Assembly: GCF_009755665.1 (NCBI RefSeq)
Contig: NZ_CP046622.1
Coordinates: 1,736,001-1,800,000, forward strand
Direction: 5' to 3'
Source of the DNA: Variovorax paradoxus
Lineage (GTDB): Bacteria; Pseudomonadota; Gammaproteobacteria; Burkholderiales; Burkholderiaceae_C
Length of the DNA: 64,000 nucleotides
Part shown: in pieces, positions 17,726 through 26,698 of the stretch
Layout of the letters: every line of letters starts with the position of its first letter
How positions within the stretch are numbered: the stretch's first letter is position 1
Position numbers and translations under genes: made by a program
Notes under the pieces: model-generated
The model's input: only the letters and a program-made list of their open reading frames with translations
Told to the model about the DNA's origin: nothing
Databases searched by the model: none

Positions 17726-18213
17726 GATTCGAAGATCTCCATCAGGGGGCGTTCGTAGCGCTGCTTGATCATGGCGACGAAGGCGGCTTCGTCCTCGACG
17801 TCGAACACGTGGATCAGCAGCACGCAGCTGTCGAACGAGATTTCGCCCCAGGCGGTGCCCGGCGTGAGGCACATGATCATGGCCAGCACCGCAAGCCCGT
17901 TCGGGTCGCGCAGATCGAGCGGCACGTTCACGAACTTCGATTCGATGCGCGATGTGCGCCGCGTGAGCAGCCGGCGCGCCACGAAGAGAGCCGATTGCAG
18001 CATGTCCGCCGTCGCCCGGCCCGTGAGCCGCAATGCGACCCATGGCTTGCGCATGCGCACGGCAGCCGGCCGGAGGCCCTTGGTGAGCAGCGGCACCGCA
18101 ATGGCCAGCACCGCGGCCGATGCCAGCGTGGCGGCCTCCAGCGACTGGTTGAGCAGGAGCCATACCGCGAAGAGCGCAATCGACAGCGGCGGCGAAGGAA
18201 TCCAGCGCTTCAT
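17722..18213 (-). CDS. mrpE: Mrp-type cation/proton antiporter subunit E
   Basis: A 163-aa subunit. Two N-terminal helices (LSIALFAVWLLLNQSLEAATLASAAVLAIAVPLL) are followed by a cytoplasmic MnhE domain with KFVNVPLDLRDPNGLAVLAMIMCLTPGTAWGE. The LTPGT motif is diagnostic. The gene overlaps both neighbours by four bases. It probably supports complex assembly and transport, as in Bacillus Mrp. Confidence 0.9.
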   Translation of the reverse strand: MKRWIPSPPLSIALFAVWLLLNQSLEAATLASAAVLAIAVPLLTKGLRPAAVRMRKPWVALRLTGRATADMLQSALFVARRLLTRRTSRIESKFVNVPLDLRDPNGLAVLAMIMCLTPGTAWGEISFDSCVLLIHVFDVEDEAAFVAMIKQRYERPLMEIFES

Positions 18214-19910
18214 GGTGCCGTGCCCTTCTGCGCAGGCACGGGGTTGGGCACCTGCCGTGCATCGAGCACCGCGTTGCGATACGCCGTGGGCGTGCGCAGC
18301 CCTTCGGCGGTGATGAGCGCGTGGCGCATGACGGGGCCAGCCCACACCGTCAGCGCGACGCAGGCGGCGAGCAGGCCGGCCACGGGCAGCACCTCGAGCG
18401 CGGGCAGCGCCGGCATGGTGGGATGCGGCTGGGTCCAGAAATGGCGGATGCCGGTGCGGCTCAGCGCAATCAGCGCCAGGAAGCCCGAGGCGATCAGCAG
18501 CGCCAGAAAAATCCACGCCGGCGTCGAGGTGCCGCTGGTCGCGAAGGCGCCGGAGAGTATCGCAAACTTGCCCACGAAGCCGGAGAACGGCGGCAGGCCC
18601 GCAAGCAGCAAGGTGCAGCCGATGAAGCTCAGGCCGAGAAACGCCACGCCGGCCGGAATTGCGCGGCCATAGAGCGCCTGCGCTTCGTCGTCGAGGTTCA
18701 CGTCGTCGAGCACGCGCAGGTCTTCGGCCAGGAAGGGCGCATTGCCCGCCGCTTCGTGCGGCGCAACGCTCATGCCGGCATTGCGCCAGCGCTCGATCAT
18801 GTCGATCAAGAGGAAGAAGGCGCTGACCGCGAGCGTGGAGCTCAGAAGGTAGTAGAGCGCGCCGGCCCAAACGGCGGGTTCGCCGAGCCCCAAGGCGGCC
18901 AGCAGCGTGCCCGCCGACACCAGCACGCTGAAGCCCGCAAGATTGGAGAGCCGCTGCGTGCCGACGATGCCCATGGCGCCCGCGAACAGTGTGGCAAGGC
19001 CGATGGCAATGAGCGCCGACTGGCCGAACGCGGCCGACGCGCCGGCATCCGGCGCAAAGAGCAGGGTCCACAGCCGCAGCAGCGTGTAGATGCCGAGCTT
19101 GGTCAGCAGCGCGAAGACCGCGCCCACCGGCGACACCGCCGCGCTGTAGGCCGGCACCAGCCAAAAGTTGAGCGGCCATGCGCCGGCCTTTGCGAAGAAC
19201 GCGGTCGCGAGGATGGCGGCCGCCGCATGCACCAGGCCGCGGTCGGCCGGCGCGAGCTCGGCGATGCGCACGCTCAGGTCGGCCATGTTGAGCGTGCCCG
19301 TCACGCCGTAGAGCAGCGCCGCGCCGATCAGGAAGAGGGAAGAGGCGGCCAGGTTGATGGCGATGTAGTGCAGCCCGGCCTGCACGCGCAGCCGGCCCGA
19401 ACCATGCAGCAGCAGGCCGTAGGAGGCAGCGAGCATCACCTCGAAGAAGACGAACAGGTTGAACAGGTCGCCGGTTAGAAAGGCGCCGTTCAGGCCCATG
19501 AGCTGCAGCTGCAGCAGCGGATGGAAATGCACGCCGGCCCGGTCCCAGCGCGAGGTGGAATAGATCGAAGCCGCAAACGCGACGACGCCCGTCAACGCCA
19601 CCATCATGGTCGAGAGGCGGTCCGCCACCAGCACGATGCCGAAGGGCGCTTGCCAGTTGCCGGGCAGGTAGACGCCGATCGACCCCGGACCGTCGCCCGT
19701 ATCGGGCGCATTCACCCAGCGCAGCAGCGCCAGCGCCGCCAGCAGGCCCACCAGCCCCGAGACCACGCTCAGGGCCGACTTGGCGCGGCGCCGGCTTTCG
19801 CCGAGCAGCAGCATCAATGCCGCGGTGAGCAAGGGCACGAGGATCGGTACCGCCACCAGATGCGGCATGCTGAAGTCGAGCAGGCGGTCGAGCAGTTGTA
19901 CCGGTTCCAT
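18210..19910 (-). CDS. mrpD: Mrp-type cation/proton antiporter subunit D
   Basis: A 566-aa polytopic subunit related to NuoM/NuoN of respiratory complex I. It contains the proton-pumping core with a conserved Glu in LFVFFEVMLAASYGLLLHG and Lys in FFAKAGAWPLNFWLVPAYSAAVSPVGAVFALLTKLGIYTLLR. Length is somewhat above the usual 490–550 aa, because a loop near residues 410–450 carries an insertion (NAGMSVAPHEAAGNAPFLAEDL). The ATG overlaps the subunit C stop. Subunits A and D provide the ion path of the antiporter. Confidence 0.92.
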   Translation of the reverse strand: MEPVQLLDRLLDFSMPHLVAVPILVPLLTAALMLLLGESRRRAKSALSVVSGLVGLLAALALLRWVNAPDTGDGPGSIGVYLPGNWQAPFGIVLVADRLSTMMVALTGVVAFAASIYSTSRWDRAGVHFHPLLQLQLMGLNGAFLTGDLFNLFVFFEVMLAASYGLLLHGSGRLRVQAGLHYIAINLAASSLFLIGAALLYGVTGTLNMADLSVRIAELAPADRGLVHAAAAILATAFFAKAGAWPLNFWLVPAYSAAVSPVGAVFALLTKLGIYTLLRLWTLLFAPDAGASAAFGQSALIAIGLATLFAGAMGIVGTQRLSNLAGFSVLVSAGTLLAALGLGEPAVWAGALYYLLSSTLAVSAFFLLIDMIERWRNAGMSVAPHEAAGNAPFLAEDLRVLDDVNLDDEAQALYGRAIPAGVAFLGLSFIGCTLLLAGLPPFSGFVGKFAILSGAFATSGTSTPAWIFLALLIASGFLALIALSRTGIRHFWTQPHPTMPALPALEVLPVAGLLAACVALTVWAGPVMRHALITAEGLRTPTAYRNAVLDARQVPNPVPAQKGTAP

Positions 19911-20263
19911 CACTCGGCCGCCTCCTGCCGCTCTTCGCCGTCCACGTGGTCGGTGCCGGCCAGCCCGCGCGAGGCCAGCAGCACCACGAGGAACAGCGCG
20001 GTCATCGCAAAGCCGATCACGATGGCCGTGAGTACCAGGGCTTGCGGCATCGGGTCTGCGGTGTTGGCCAGTGTGGAAGTGAAGCCCTTGACCAGCACCG
20101 GCTCGCTGTCGAGCTTGAGCCGCCCCATGCTGAAGATGAAGAGGTTGACCGCGTACGAGATGAGCGTGAGGCCCATGATCACCTGGAAGGTGCGGGGACG
20201 CAGCAGCAGGTACACGCCCGAGCCGGTGAGCACGCCAATGGCGAGTGCGAGCACGATTTCCAT
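19910..20263 (-). CDS. mrpC: Mrp-type cation/proton antiporter subunit C
   Basis: A 117-aa, three-helix subunit homologous to NuoK. Motifs include GSGVYLLLRPRTFQVIMGLTLISYAVNLFIFS, with the conserved NLFIF, and PMPQALVLTAIVIGFAMTAL with the invariant DP-x-PQALVLTAIVI block. The start overlaps the subunit A stop and the stop overlaps the subunit D start. No independent promoter is apparent. Confidence 0.92.
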   Translation of the reverse strand: MEIVLALAIGVLTGSGVYLLLRPRTFQVIMGLTLISYAVNLFIFSMGRLKLDSEPVLVKGFTSTLANTADPMPQALVLTAIVIGFAMTALFLVVLLASRGLAGTDHVDGEERQEAAE

Positions 20264-23205
20264 CAGTGCACCCCCTCCACGGCTTCGGACTGGGCCTGTG
20301 CTTCCTTTTCGGCCTGCTCGTCGGCCCAGCGGTGGCTGCGTATCGACTGGTGGGCCAGCGCGGTAAGAATGAGCATGGTGGCGCCGAGCACCAGCGCGAA
20401 CACGCCGATGTCGAAGAAGAGCGCACTCGGCACATGCAGCTCGCCGAGCACCGGAAGGTGCAAGTGAGCAGTGTGCGTGGTCATGAACGGATAGCCGAAC
20501 ACCACCGCGCCGCTGCCTGTCGTCAGCGCCAGCAGCAGGCCGACGGCGATCCAGCGGCGCGGATAGATGCGCAGGTGCTCTTCCACCCATTCGGTGCCCG
20601 AGACGATGAACTGCAGCAGCAGTGCAACCGACATCACCAGCCCCGCGACGAAGCCGCCGCCGGGCGAGTTGTGGCCGCGCATGAAGAAGTAGACCGCGAC
20701 CAGCACCGCAAGCGGCAGCAGCAGCCGCACCAGCACGGCCGGCACCATCAGGTAGCCCACGGCAGTGTCCTTGGCGAGGCGGGGGTTCAACAGATCGCTG
20801 CTGCCGTCGTCGGCCTGCAGGCGCTGCTGCACCGGCAGGGCCATCGATTCGCGCGCCGGACGGAAGCGGCGCAGCAGCGCATACACGGTGAGGGCCACCA
20901 CACCGAGCACCGTGATTTCGCCGAAGGTGTCGAAAGCGCGAAAGTCGACCAGCATCACGTTGACCACATTGGTGCCGCCGCCTTCGGTGAGCGCGCGCTC
21001 CAGGAAGAAGGGCGAGATGCTCTGCGGAAACGGCCGCGTCATCATCACCCAGGCCAGTGCCGACATGCCGCCGCCTGCGGCGGCCGCCACCAGCAGGTCG
21101 CGCCCGCGCCGGCCCCAGGGGCGCAGCCTGGCGCGCGCGGGCTGGATCGCGTCCTTGCTGCGCATCGGCAGCCAGCGAAGGCCCAGGAGGATCAGCACCG
21201 TGGTGACGGCTTCGACCACGAGCTGCGTCAGCGCAAGGTCGGGTGCCGAGAACCAGATGTAGGTGACCGAGCACACCAGGCCCGCGCCCGAGGCCAGCAT
21301 CAGCGCGGCGAGCCTGTGGAACTTTGCCTGCCATGCCGCGGCCAGCGCACAGACGCCGCCGATAAGCCAGGTCATCGCAAACATCGTCGAGAAGGGCAGC
21401 AGCTCGCGGGTGCCGCGTGCAACGGGCGCGGTCCACAGCGAAACCGCGGCGCCCACAGCGGCCACTGCAATCAGCAGCAGCAACTGCGTTTGCAGGCGCC
21501 GGGTGCCCAGCACGCGTCGGCTCCGGCGGCCAGCTTCACTGAGCTGCGCGAGCAGGTGCTCGAAGATGGCTTGGCCGTCGAAGCGGTGCAGCAGCGGCGT
21601 GTGCGCCAGGTCGCCGCGCGCGCGCCGGCGGCGCTGCGACAGGTAGAGCGCCATGCCGCCGGCCAGTGCCACGAAGCTCATGGCCAACGGCAGGTTGAAG
21701 CCGTGCCACACGGCCAGGCTGTATTCAGGCAGCACGCCGCCGACCACCGGCGTGGCGGCAGCGGCCAGGAGCGCGCCGATGGACCACGCGGGCGCCACGC
21801 CGACCACGAGGCACACCAGCACCAGCAGCTCGACCGGCACGCGCATCCAGTGCGGAGGCTCGTGCGGCTCCTTCGGCACCTCGGGGCCGCAGGGTGGGCC
21901 GAAGAACACGTCGAACACGAAGCGTGCCGAATAGGCCACGCTGAAGATGCCCGCCACGGTTGCGATGATCGGCAGGCTCACGTTGATCCAAGGCGTTGCC
22001 TGGATGAACACCGTCTCGGCGAAGAACATCTCCTTCGAGAGAAAGCCGTTGAGCAGCGGCACGCCGGCCATCGAAGCGCTTGCAATCACCGCCAGCGTGC
22101 CGGTGATCGGCATCAGCCGCATCAGGCCGCTGAGCTTGCGGATGTCGCGCGTGCCGCTCTCGTGGTCAATGATGCCGGCCGCCATGAAAAGCGATGCCTT
22201 GAAGGTCGCATGGTTCATGACGTGGAACACCGCCGCCACCGCCGCGAGTGGGCTGTTGAGCCCGAGCAGCAGCGTGATGAGCCCCAGGTGCGAGATGGTC
22301 GAGTAGGCCAGCAGCGCCTTCAGATCGCGCTGGAACATGGCAACGAAGCCGCCGAGCAGCAGCGTGATGGCGCCCGCGCCGCCCACCAGCCAGAACCACA
22401 GCTCGGTACCCGAGAGCACAGGCCACAGCCGCGCCATCAGGAACACGCCGAGCTTCACCATCGTGGCCGAATGCAGGTAGGCCGAAACCGGGGTGGGCGC
22501 CGCCATGGCGCGCGGCAGCCAGAAGTGGAACGGGAACTGCGCGCTCTTGGTGAAGGCGCCAAGCAGTATCAGCACCAGCGCGGTGGGGTAGAGCGCGTGC
22601 GCGCGGATTGCGTTGCCTGAAGCCAGAACCACGTCGAGCTCGTAGCTGCCTGCAATGCGGCCCAGCACCAGCACGCCGGCCAGCAGGCAGAGCCCGCCGG
22701 CACCGGTGACGGTAAGCGCCATGCGCGCGCCGCGCCGTGCGTCGCGCCGGTGATGCCAATAGCCGATCAGCAGAAACGAGAACAGGCTGGTGAGTTCCCA
22801 GAACAGCACCAGCTGGATGAGGTTGCCCGAGAGCACCACGCCCATCATCGCGCCCATGAACGCGAGAAAGAACGAGAAGAAGCGCGGCACCGGATCGGAG
22901 GCCGACATGTAGTAGCGCGCATAGAGCACCACCAATGCCCCGATGCCGAGCACCAGCATGCAGAACAGCCAGGCAAAGCCGTCCATGCGAAACACGAGGT
23001 TGAGGCCGAGTTCCGGCAGCCACGCGATTTCCTGGCGCAGCACGTTGCCGTGTGCAATTTGCGGAAAGAACCACGCCGCCTGCACCGCACAGCCCAGCGC
23101 AACGAGCCCCGCCAGCGTCGACTCCCGGTTGCGCGCGTTCGACGGCATCAACGCGGCCAGCACGCTGGCAATGAAGGGGAGTGCGACGAGAAAGACCAGG
23201 GGCAT
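20263..23205 (-). CDS. mrpA: Fused Mrp-type antiporter subunits A and B (PhaAB form)
   Basis: A 980-aa NuoL-like subunit joined to subunit B. Residues 1–~500 form the antiporter core (FWELTSLFSFLLIGYWHHR with the key Glu; FTKSAQFPFHFWLPRAMAAPTPVSAYLHSATMVKLGVFL with the key Lys and His). Residues about 600–760 hold the subunit A C-terminal domain (APDLALTQLVVEAVTTVLILLGLRWLP). Residues about 815–955 are an MnhB domain (RGHNSPGGGFVAGLVMSVALLLQFIV). No separate mrpB exists in the operon, which explains the length. This fused arrangement is known for group 2 (Pha-type) systems in proteobacteria. It is the first gene of the antiporter operon. Confidence 0.93.
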   Translation of the reverse strand: MPLVFLVALPFIASVLAALMPSNARNRESTLAGLVALGCAVQAAWFFPQIAHGNVLRQEIAWLPELGLNLVFRMDGFAWLFCMLVLGIGALVVLYARYYMSASDPVPRFFSFFLAFMGAMMGVVLSGNLIQLVLFWELTSLFSFLLIGYWHHRRDARRGARMALTVTGAGGLCLLAGVLVLGRIAGSYELDVVLASGNAIRAHALYPTALVLILLGAFTKSAQFPFHFWLPRAMAAPTPVSAYLHSATMVKLGVFLMARLWPVLSGTELWFWLVGGAGAITLLLGGFVAMFQRDLKALLAYSTISHLGLITLLLGLNSPLAAVAAVFHVMNHATFKASLFMAAGIIDHESGTRDIRKLSGLMRLMPITGTLAVIASASMAGVPLLNGFLSKEMFFAETVFIQATPWINVSLPIIATVAGIFSVAYSARFVFDVFFGPPCGPEVPKEPHEPPHWMRVPVELLVLVCLVVGVAPAWSIGALLAAAATPVVGGVLPEYSLAVWHGFNLPLAMSFVALAGGMALYLSQRRRRARGDLAHTPLLHRFDGQAIFEHLLAQLSEAGRRSRRVLGTRRLQTQLLLLIAVAAVGAAVSLWTAPVARGTRELLPFSTMFAMTWLIGGVCALAAAWQAKFHRLAALMLASGAGLVCSVTYIWFSAPDLALTQLVVEAVTTVLILLGLRWLPMRSKDAIQPARARLRPWGRRGRDLLVAAAAGGGMSALAWVMMTRPFPQSISPFFLERALTEGGGTNVVNVMLVDFRAFDTFGEITVLGVVALTVYALLRRFRPARESMALPVQQRLQADDGSSDLLNPRLAKDTAVGYLMVPAVLVRLLLPLAVLVAVYFFMRGHNSPGGGFVAGLVMSVALLLQFIVSGTEWVEEHLRIYPRRWIAVGLLLALTTGSGAVVFGYPFMTTHTAHLHLPVLGELHVPSALFFDIGVFALVLGATMLILTALAHQSIRSHRWADEQAEKEAQAQSEAVEGVH

Positions 23206-23261
23206 TGCGGTCGATTCTATCGAGCGGCCCTCTGGAAGAGCCCTTCAGAAACCCCGAAGCT

Positions 23262-23280
23262 CCGCGCGATTTAAGCGCGG
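23262..23280 (-). other. Stem-loop between crcB and the antiporter operon
   Basis: CCGCGC (23262–23267) and GCGCGG (23275–23280) pair around a 7-base AT-rich loop, just 3' of crcB on the minus strand and about 60 bases before mrpA. No strong T-run follows. It may attenuate read-through from the TRAP–crcB transcript into the antiporter operon. Confidence 0.3.
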
Positions 23281-23287
23281 CGCGGCG

Positions 23288-23665
23288 TCAGGCGGCCAGG
23301 GCCTGAACGCTGCGTATGCCCAGCCAGGTGACGAACAGCGAGCCCCCGAGATGTGCTGTGGCCGTGAGCAGCGCCACGCCCAACCGTCCTTCGAGGAGCA
23401 TGGTCACCACTTCGGCCGAAAAGCTCGAGAACGTGGTGAGCCCGCCGAGGAAGCCGGTCACCAACGCGAGCCGCCAGATGGGATCGAGATCGGGCAGCAA
23501 CTGGAACGAGGCAATGGCCACGCCGATGAGGTAGCCCCCGATCAGGTTGGCGGCCAGGGTGCCCCATGGCATGAGCCCCCCGGCCCCGAACCAGAGCGCG
23601 AGCCCCCAGCGCGCCAGCGCGCCGACAGAGGCGCCGACGCAGATGGCGAGAATCGGAAGCAGCAT
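23288..23665 (-). CDS. crcB: Fluoride ion channel CrcB (Fluc)
   Basis: A 125-aa, four-helix membrane protein that exports fluoride as an antiparallel dimer. Typical motifs are GASVGALARWGL at the start, GTLAANLIGGYLIGV with the essential Asn, and GFLGGLTTFSSFSAEVV with the TTFSSF phenylalanine-box and Na+ site. Only one copy is present, so a homodimer is expected. It follows the TRAP permease gene by about 30 bases and is probably co-transcribed with it. There is no room for a fluoride riboswitch immediately upstream. Confidence 0.95.
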   Translation of the reverse strand: MLLPILAICVGASVGALARWGLALWFGAGGLMPWGTLAANLIGGYLIGVAIASFQLLPDLDPIWRLALVTGFLGGLTTFSSFSAEVVTMLLEGRLGVALLTATAHLGGSLFVTWLGIRSVQALAA

Positions 23666-23695
23666 CGGTCTATTGTCGGGGACGTTCGTCCCTGT

Positions 23696-24997
23696 TCATG
23701 GCGCCATTTGCTGAGGCAGCCAGGTGACCAGTTGCGGCACGAAGTAGATGATGAGCACGGCGGCCACCATCAGCATGAACATCGGCAGCGTGACTCGCGC
23801 GATGTAGAGCAGGTCTTTTCCCGTCATGCCTTGCAGCACGAAGAGGTTGAAGCCGACCGGCGGCGTGATCTGCGCCATCTCGACCACCAGCACGACGAAG
23901 ATGCCGAACCAGATCGGGTCGATGCCGGCGGAGGTCACCGTGGGCATGATGACACCCATGGTGAGCACCACCATCGAGATGCCGTCGAGGAAACAGCCCA
24001 GCACGACGTAGAAAACCGCGAGCATCACGATCAGCTGGAACTTCGAGAGCCCGAGCGAACCGATCCACTCGGCCAGGTGCCGCGGCAGGCCGATGTAGCC
24101 CATGGCGAGCGTGAGAAAGGCCGCGCCCGCGAGAATCAGCGCCATCATGCAGTAGAGCCGCGTGGCACCGAGCAGCGCTTCCTTGAAGCTGTGCCAACTG
24201 AGCGAGCCCTGCGCGGCCGAGATGATCATGGCGCCCACGACACCCACCGCCGCCGCTTCGGTGGCCGTGGCAATGCCTGCGTAGATGGAGCCGAGCACCG
24301 ACAGGATCAGCAGCGCGACCGGGATCAGCGAGAGCGATGCCCGCAGCTTCTCGACAAAGGGCAGCCTGGCATCGGCCGGCGGAATGCGGTCGGGATGGCG
24401 CAGCGACCAGAAAACGATGTACCCCGAGAACAGCAGCGCGAGCAGGATGCCGGGGATCACGCCCGCGATGAACAGGCGTGCGATGGACACATCGGCGCTC
24501 ACGCCGTAGACGATCATGATGATCGATGGCGGAATCAAGAGGCCCAGCGTGCCGGCCCCGGCCAGCGTGCCGATGACCATGTCGTCGGGGTAGCCGCGGC
24601 GCTTGAGCTCGGGCAGGCTCATCTTGCCGATGGTGGCGCAGGTGGCTGCGCTCGAGCCCGACACCGCCGCGAACACCGCACAGCCCACCACGTTGGTGTG
24701 CAGCAGCCGTCCCGGCAGGCTTTGCATCCAGGGCGCGAGCCCCTTGAACATGTCCTGCGAGAGCCGCGTGCGGAACAAGATCTCGCCCATCCATATGAAC
24801 AGCGGCAACGCGGTGAGCGTCCAGCTCGAGGCCGAGCCCCAGATGGTCACCGCCATGGCGTCGCCCGCGGGGCGCGACGAGAAAACCTGCATGGCGATCC
24901 ACGCCACGCCGGAGAGCGTGAGACCGATCCACACGCCGCTGCCCAGAATCAGGAAGAGCGCGGCAATCAGCAGGCCTGCAACGGCAATGTCACTCAT
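23696..24997 (-). CDS. dctM: TRAP transporter large permease (DctM type)
   Basis: A 433-aa polytopic inner-membrane protein, the ion-coupled transport subunit of a tripartite ATP-independent periplasmic importer. It has about 12 hydrophobic segments. DctM signatures are seen in SGSSAATCATIGKMSLPELKRRGYPDDMVIGTLAGAGTLGLLIPPSI, repeated in degenerate form later, and EMAQITPPVGFNLFVLQG near the C-terminus. It overlaps the small permease gene by eight bases. The substrate is determined by the upstream binding protein and is unknown, probably an organic acid. Confidence 0.93.
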   Translation of the reverse strand: MSDIAVAGLLIAALFLILGSGVWIGLTLSGVAWIAMQVFSSRPAGDAMAVTIWGSASSWTLTALPLFIWMGEILFRTRLSQDMFKGLAPWMQSLPGRLLHTNVVGCAVFAAVSGSSAATCATIGKMSLPELKRRGYPDDMVIGTLAGAGTLGLLIPPSIIMIVYGVSADVSIARLFIAGVIPGILLALLFSGYIVFWSLRHPDRIPPADARLPFVEKLRASLSLIPVALLILSVLGSIYAGIATATEAAAVGVVGAMIISAAQGSLSWHSFKEALLGATRLYCMMALILAGAAFLTLAMGYIGLPRHLAEWIGSLGLSKFQLIVMLAVFYVVLGCFLDGISMVVLTMGVIMPTVTSAGIDPIWFGIFVVLVVEMAQITPPVGFNLFVLQGMTGKDLLYIARVTLPMFMLMVAAVLIIYFVPQLVTWLPQQMAP

Positions 24998-25499
24998 GGC
25001 GCAGGGCCTCCGTTCCGACCGGCTTGGCCGGTCTTCCGCGCCACTCGATCACGAACTCGTCGAAAGCCGCGATGGCAAACACCAGCGCGCCGACGGCCAT
25101 CGAGAGTTGCGGCAGCCACAGCGGGGTGGCGTCGTTGCCCGTGGAAATATCGTGAAAGTCGTAGGACTGGTAGACCAGCCGCGCGCTGTACCAGGCGAAC
25201 AGCAGCGCGAGCAGGGCGCCCGCGCCCATGGCCCAGCGTTCGAGCCAGCGTTGCGCGGCGGGCGGCAGGTTCTGCAGCACCAGGGTCACGCGGATATGCT
25301 CGCCGCGCTTGAGCGTGTGCGCGAGCGCAAGAAAACCGGCGCCGGCCATCAGGTAGCCCGCATAGGCATCGATGCCCGGAATGTTGAAATGAAGCTGCCG
25401 GCCGATGATGGAGAGCAGCACCATCACGAGGAGGCCGATCATGAAAAGCGCCGCCAGGGCGGCGGCGCTGTCGTACAGAAAATCGAGTGTCTTTCGCAT
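24990..25499 (-). CDS. dctQ: TRAP transporter small permease (DctQ type)
   Basis: A 169-aa, four-helix membrane protein. The motif NIPGIDAYAGYLMAGAGFLALAHTLKRGEHIRVTLVLQNLP is the DctQ core, and the last helix ends in DEFVIEWRGRP. DctQ forms the membrane anchor that receives the binding protein and supports DctM. The gene follows dctP by 21 bases and overlaps dctM, so P-Q-M form one operon. Confidence 0.92.
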   Translation of the reverse strand: MRKTLDFLYDSAAALAALFMIGLLVMVLLSIIGRQLHFNIPGIDAYAGYLMAGAGFLALAHTLKRGEHIRVTLVLQNLPPAAQRWLERWAMGAGALLALLFAWYSARLVYQSYDFHDISTGNDATPLWLPQLSMAVGALVFAIAAFDEFVIEWRGRPAKPVGTEALRHE

Positions 25500-25520
25500 C
25501 GCAAGTTGTTCGGCGATGCG

Positions 25521-26489
25521 TCACATCTTCTTGTAGGCGTCGACCACCGCCTGCCCGTCGGGGCCCGCCTTTTCGAGCCACTCCTTGAGCATGGTGTCGC
25601 CGACTTTCTTCATGTCGGACTTGAGCGCGGCGGAAGGCACATGAACCGTCATGCCGTTCTTCTTGAGCAGGTCGAGGTACTCGATGTTCTTCTTCTTCGA
25701 AATGTCCCAGCCGCGCTTCTCGGCATCGGCGGCCGCCTTCAATACGGCGTCCTGCGTGGGCTTGTCGAGCGCGTCGAAGGCCTTCTTGTTCATGAGCAGC
25801 GCGTTCTTGGGCAGCCAAGCCTGTGTGTCGTAGAAGTTCTTGATGTACTCGTAGGTCTTGGTGTCATAGCCGGTGGAACCGGACGACATGTACGACTCGA
25901 TCACGCCGGTGGCCATGGCTTGCGACAGTTCGGCCTGCTGCACGGTGACCGGCTGTGCGCCGACGAGTTCGCCGATGCGCGCGGTGGCGGGGCTGTAGGC
26001 GCGCCACTTTACGCCCTTGAGGTCGGCGGCGGAGGCGATTTCCTTCTTCACGAAGATGCCTTGCGGCGGCCAGGCCACTGCATAGAGCAGCACGATGCCC
26101 TGTTCGGCCAGCTTCTTCTCGAGCACGGGCTTCTGCGCCTGGTACAGCTTCCAGGCGGCGTCGTAGCTGTCCGCAAGGAACGGGATGCCGTCGGCACCGA
26201 ACATCTGCCATTCGTTCTGGTAGTTGACCAGCAGGATCTCGCCGAGTTGCGCCTGGCCTCCTTGCACCGCGCGCTTGATTTCGGGCGCCTTGAACAGCGA
26301 GGCGTTGGCGTGCACCGTGATCTTGAGCTTGCCGCCGCTGGCCTTGTCGACGTCGCTGGCGAACTGCACGTTGTTCTCGGTGTGGAAGTTGCTCGCCGGG
26401 TAGGCGGTGGGCAGATCCCACTTGGTTTGCGCGAAGGCTGCGGCGCCGAGAGTGAGACCAGCGAGGGCAATACCGAACTTGTGATTCAT
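25521..26489 (-). CDS. dctP: TRAP transporter solute-binding protein (DctP type)
   Basis: A periplasmic binding protein of 322 aa with a Sec signal peptide of about 20 residues (MNHKFGIALAGLTLGAAAFA, cut before QTKWDLP). DctP family features are the N-terminal WDLPTAYPASNFHTEN, the mid-region KGVKWRAYSPATARIGELVGAQPVTVQQAELSQAMATGVIES with the substrate-carboxylate Arg, and the C-terminal helical region. The ATG at 26489 directly starts the signal peptide. The open frame upstream has no such start context. It is the first gene of the P-Q-M-crcB transcript. The substrate is probably a carboxylate, identity unknown. Confidence 0.92.
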   Translation of the reverse strand: MNHKFGIALAGLTLGAAAFAQTKWDLPTAYPASNFHTENNVQFASDVDKASGGKLKITVHANASLFKAPEIKRAVQGGQAQLGEILLVNYQNEWQMFGADGIPFLADSYDAAWKLYQAQKPVLEKKLAEQGIVLLYAVAWPPQGIFVKKEIASAADLKGVKWRAYSPATARIGELVGAQPVTVQQAELSQAMATGVIESYMSSGSTGYDTKTYEYIKNFYDTQAWLPKNALLMNKKAFDALDKPTQDAVLKAAADAEKRGWDISKKKNIEYLDLLKKNGMTVHVPSAALKSDMKKVGDTMLKEWLEKAGPDGQAVVDAYKKM

Positions 26490-26613
26490 GAGTGCTCCGG
26501 AACGTATGAAAGTGAAAACGAAAGCGAGCATACGTGCAAATTCCGGGCCATACGCTGAGGCATTTCCCTGCCACGCGGCTTGGTGCCGCGGCCGCTTTCC
26601 TGTTGCGGCGCGC

Positions 26614-26641
26614 ACAAAAAAGCCGCCTTGCGGCGGCTTCG
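26614..26641 (-). terminator. Intrinsic terminator of the helix-hairpin-helix gene
   Basis: Read on the minus strand, GAAGCCGCC, a short CAA loop and GGCGGC are followed by a run of six T. It ends the transcript of the HhH gene and insulates dctP just downstream. Confidence 0.85.
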
Positions 26642-26698
26642 GTCATTGCGTTGCCAAGTGCCGCGAGCGCGGCACCGCCGGCGGACCGTCGGACGCGA

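Noticed and set aside
20245..22620. A 791-codon plus-strand open frame opposite the antiporter subunit A/B gene
   Set aside because: The minus strand encodes a membrane protein with family motifs; the plus frame is Gln/His/Arg-rich shadow.
23666..23695. Fluoride riboswitch upstream of crcB
   Set aside because: Only about 30 bases separate crcB from dctM, and they hold just a small GGGAC/GTCCC hairpin.
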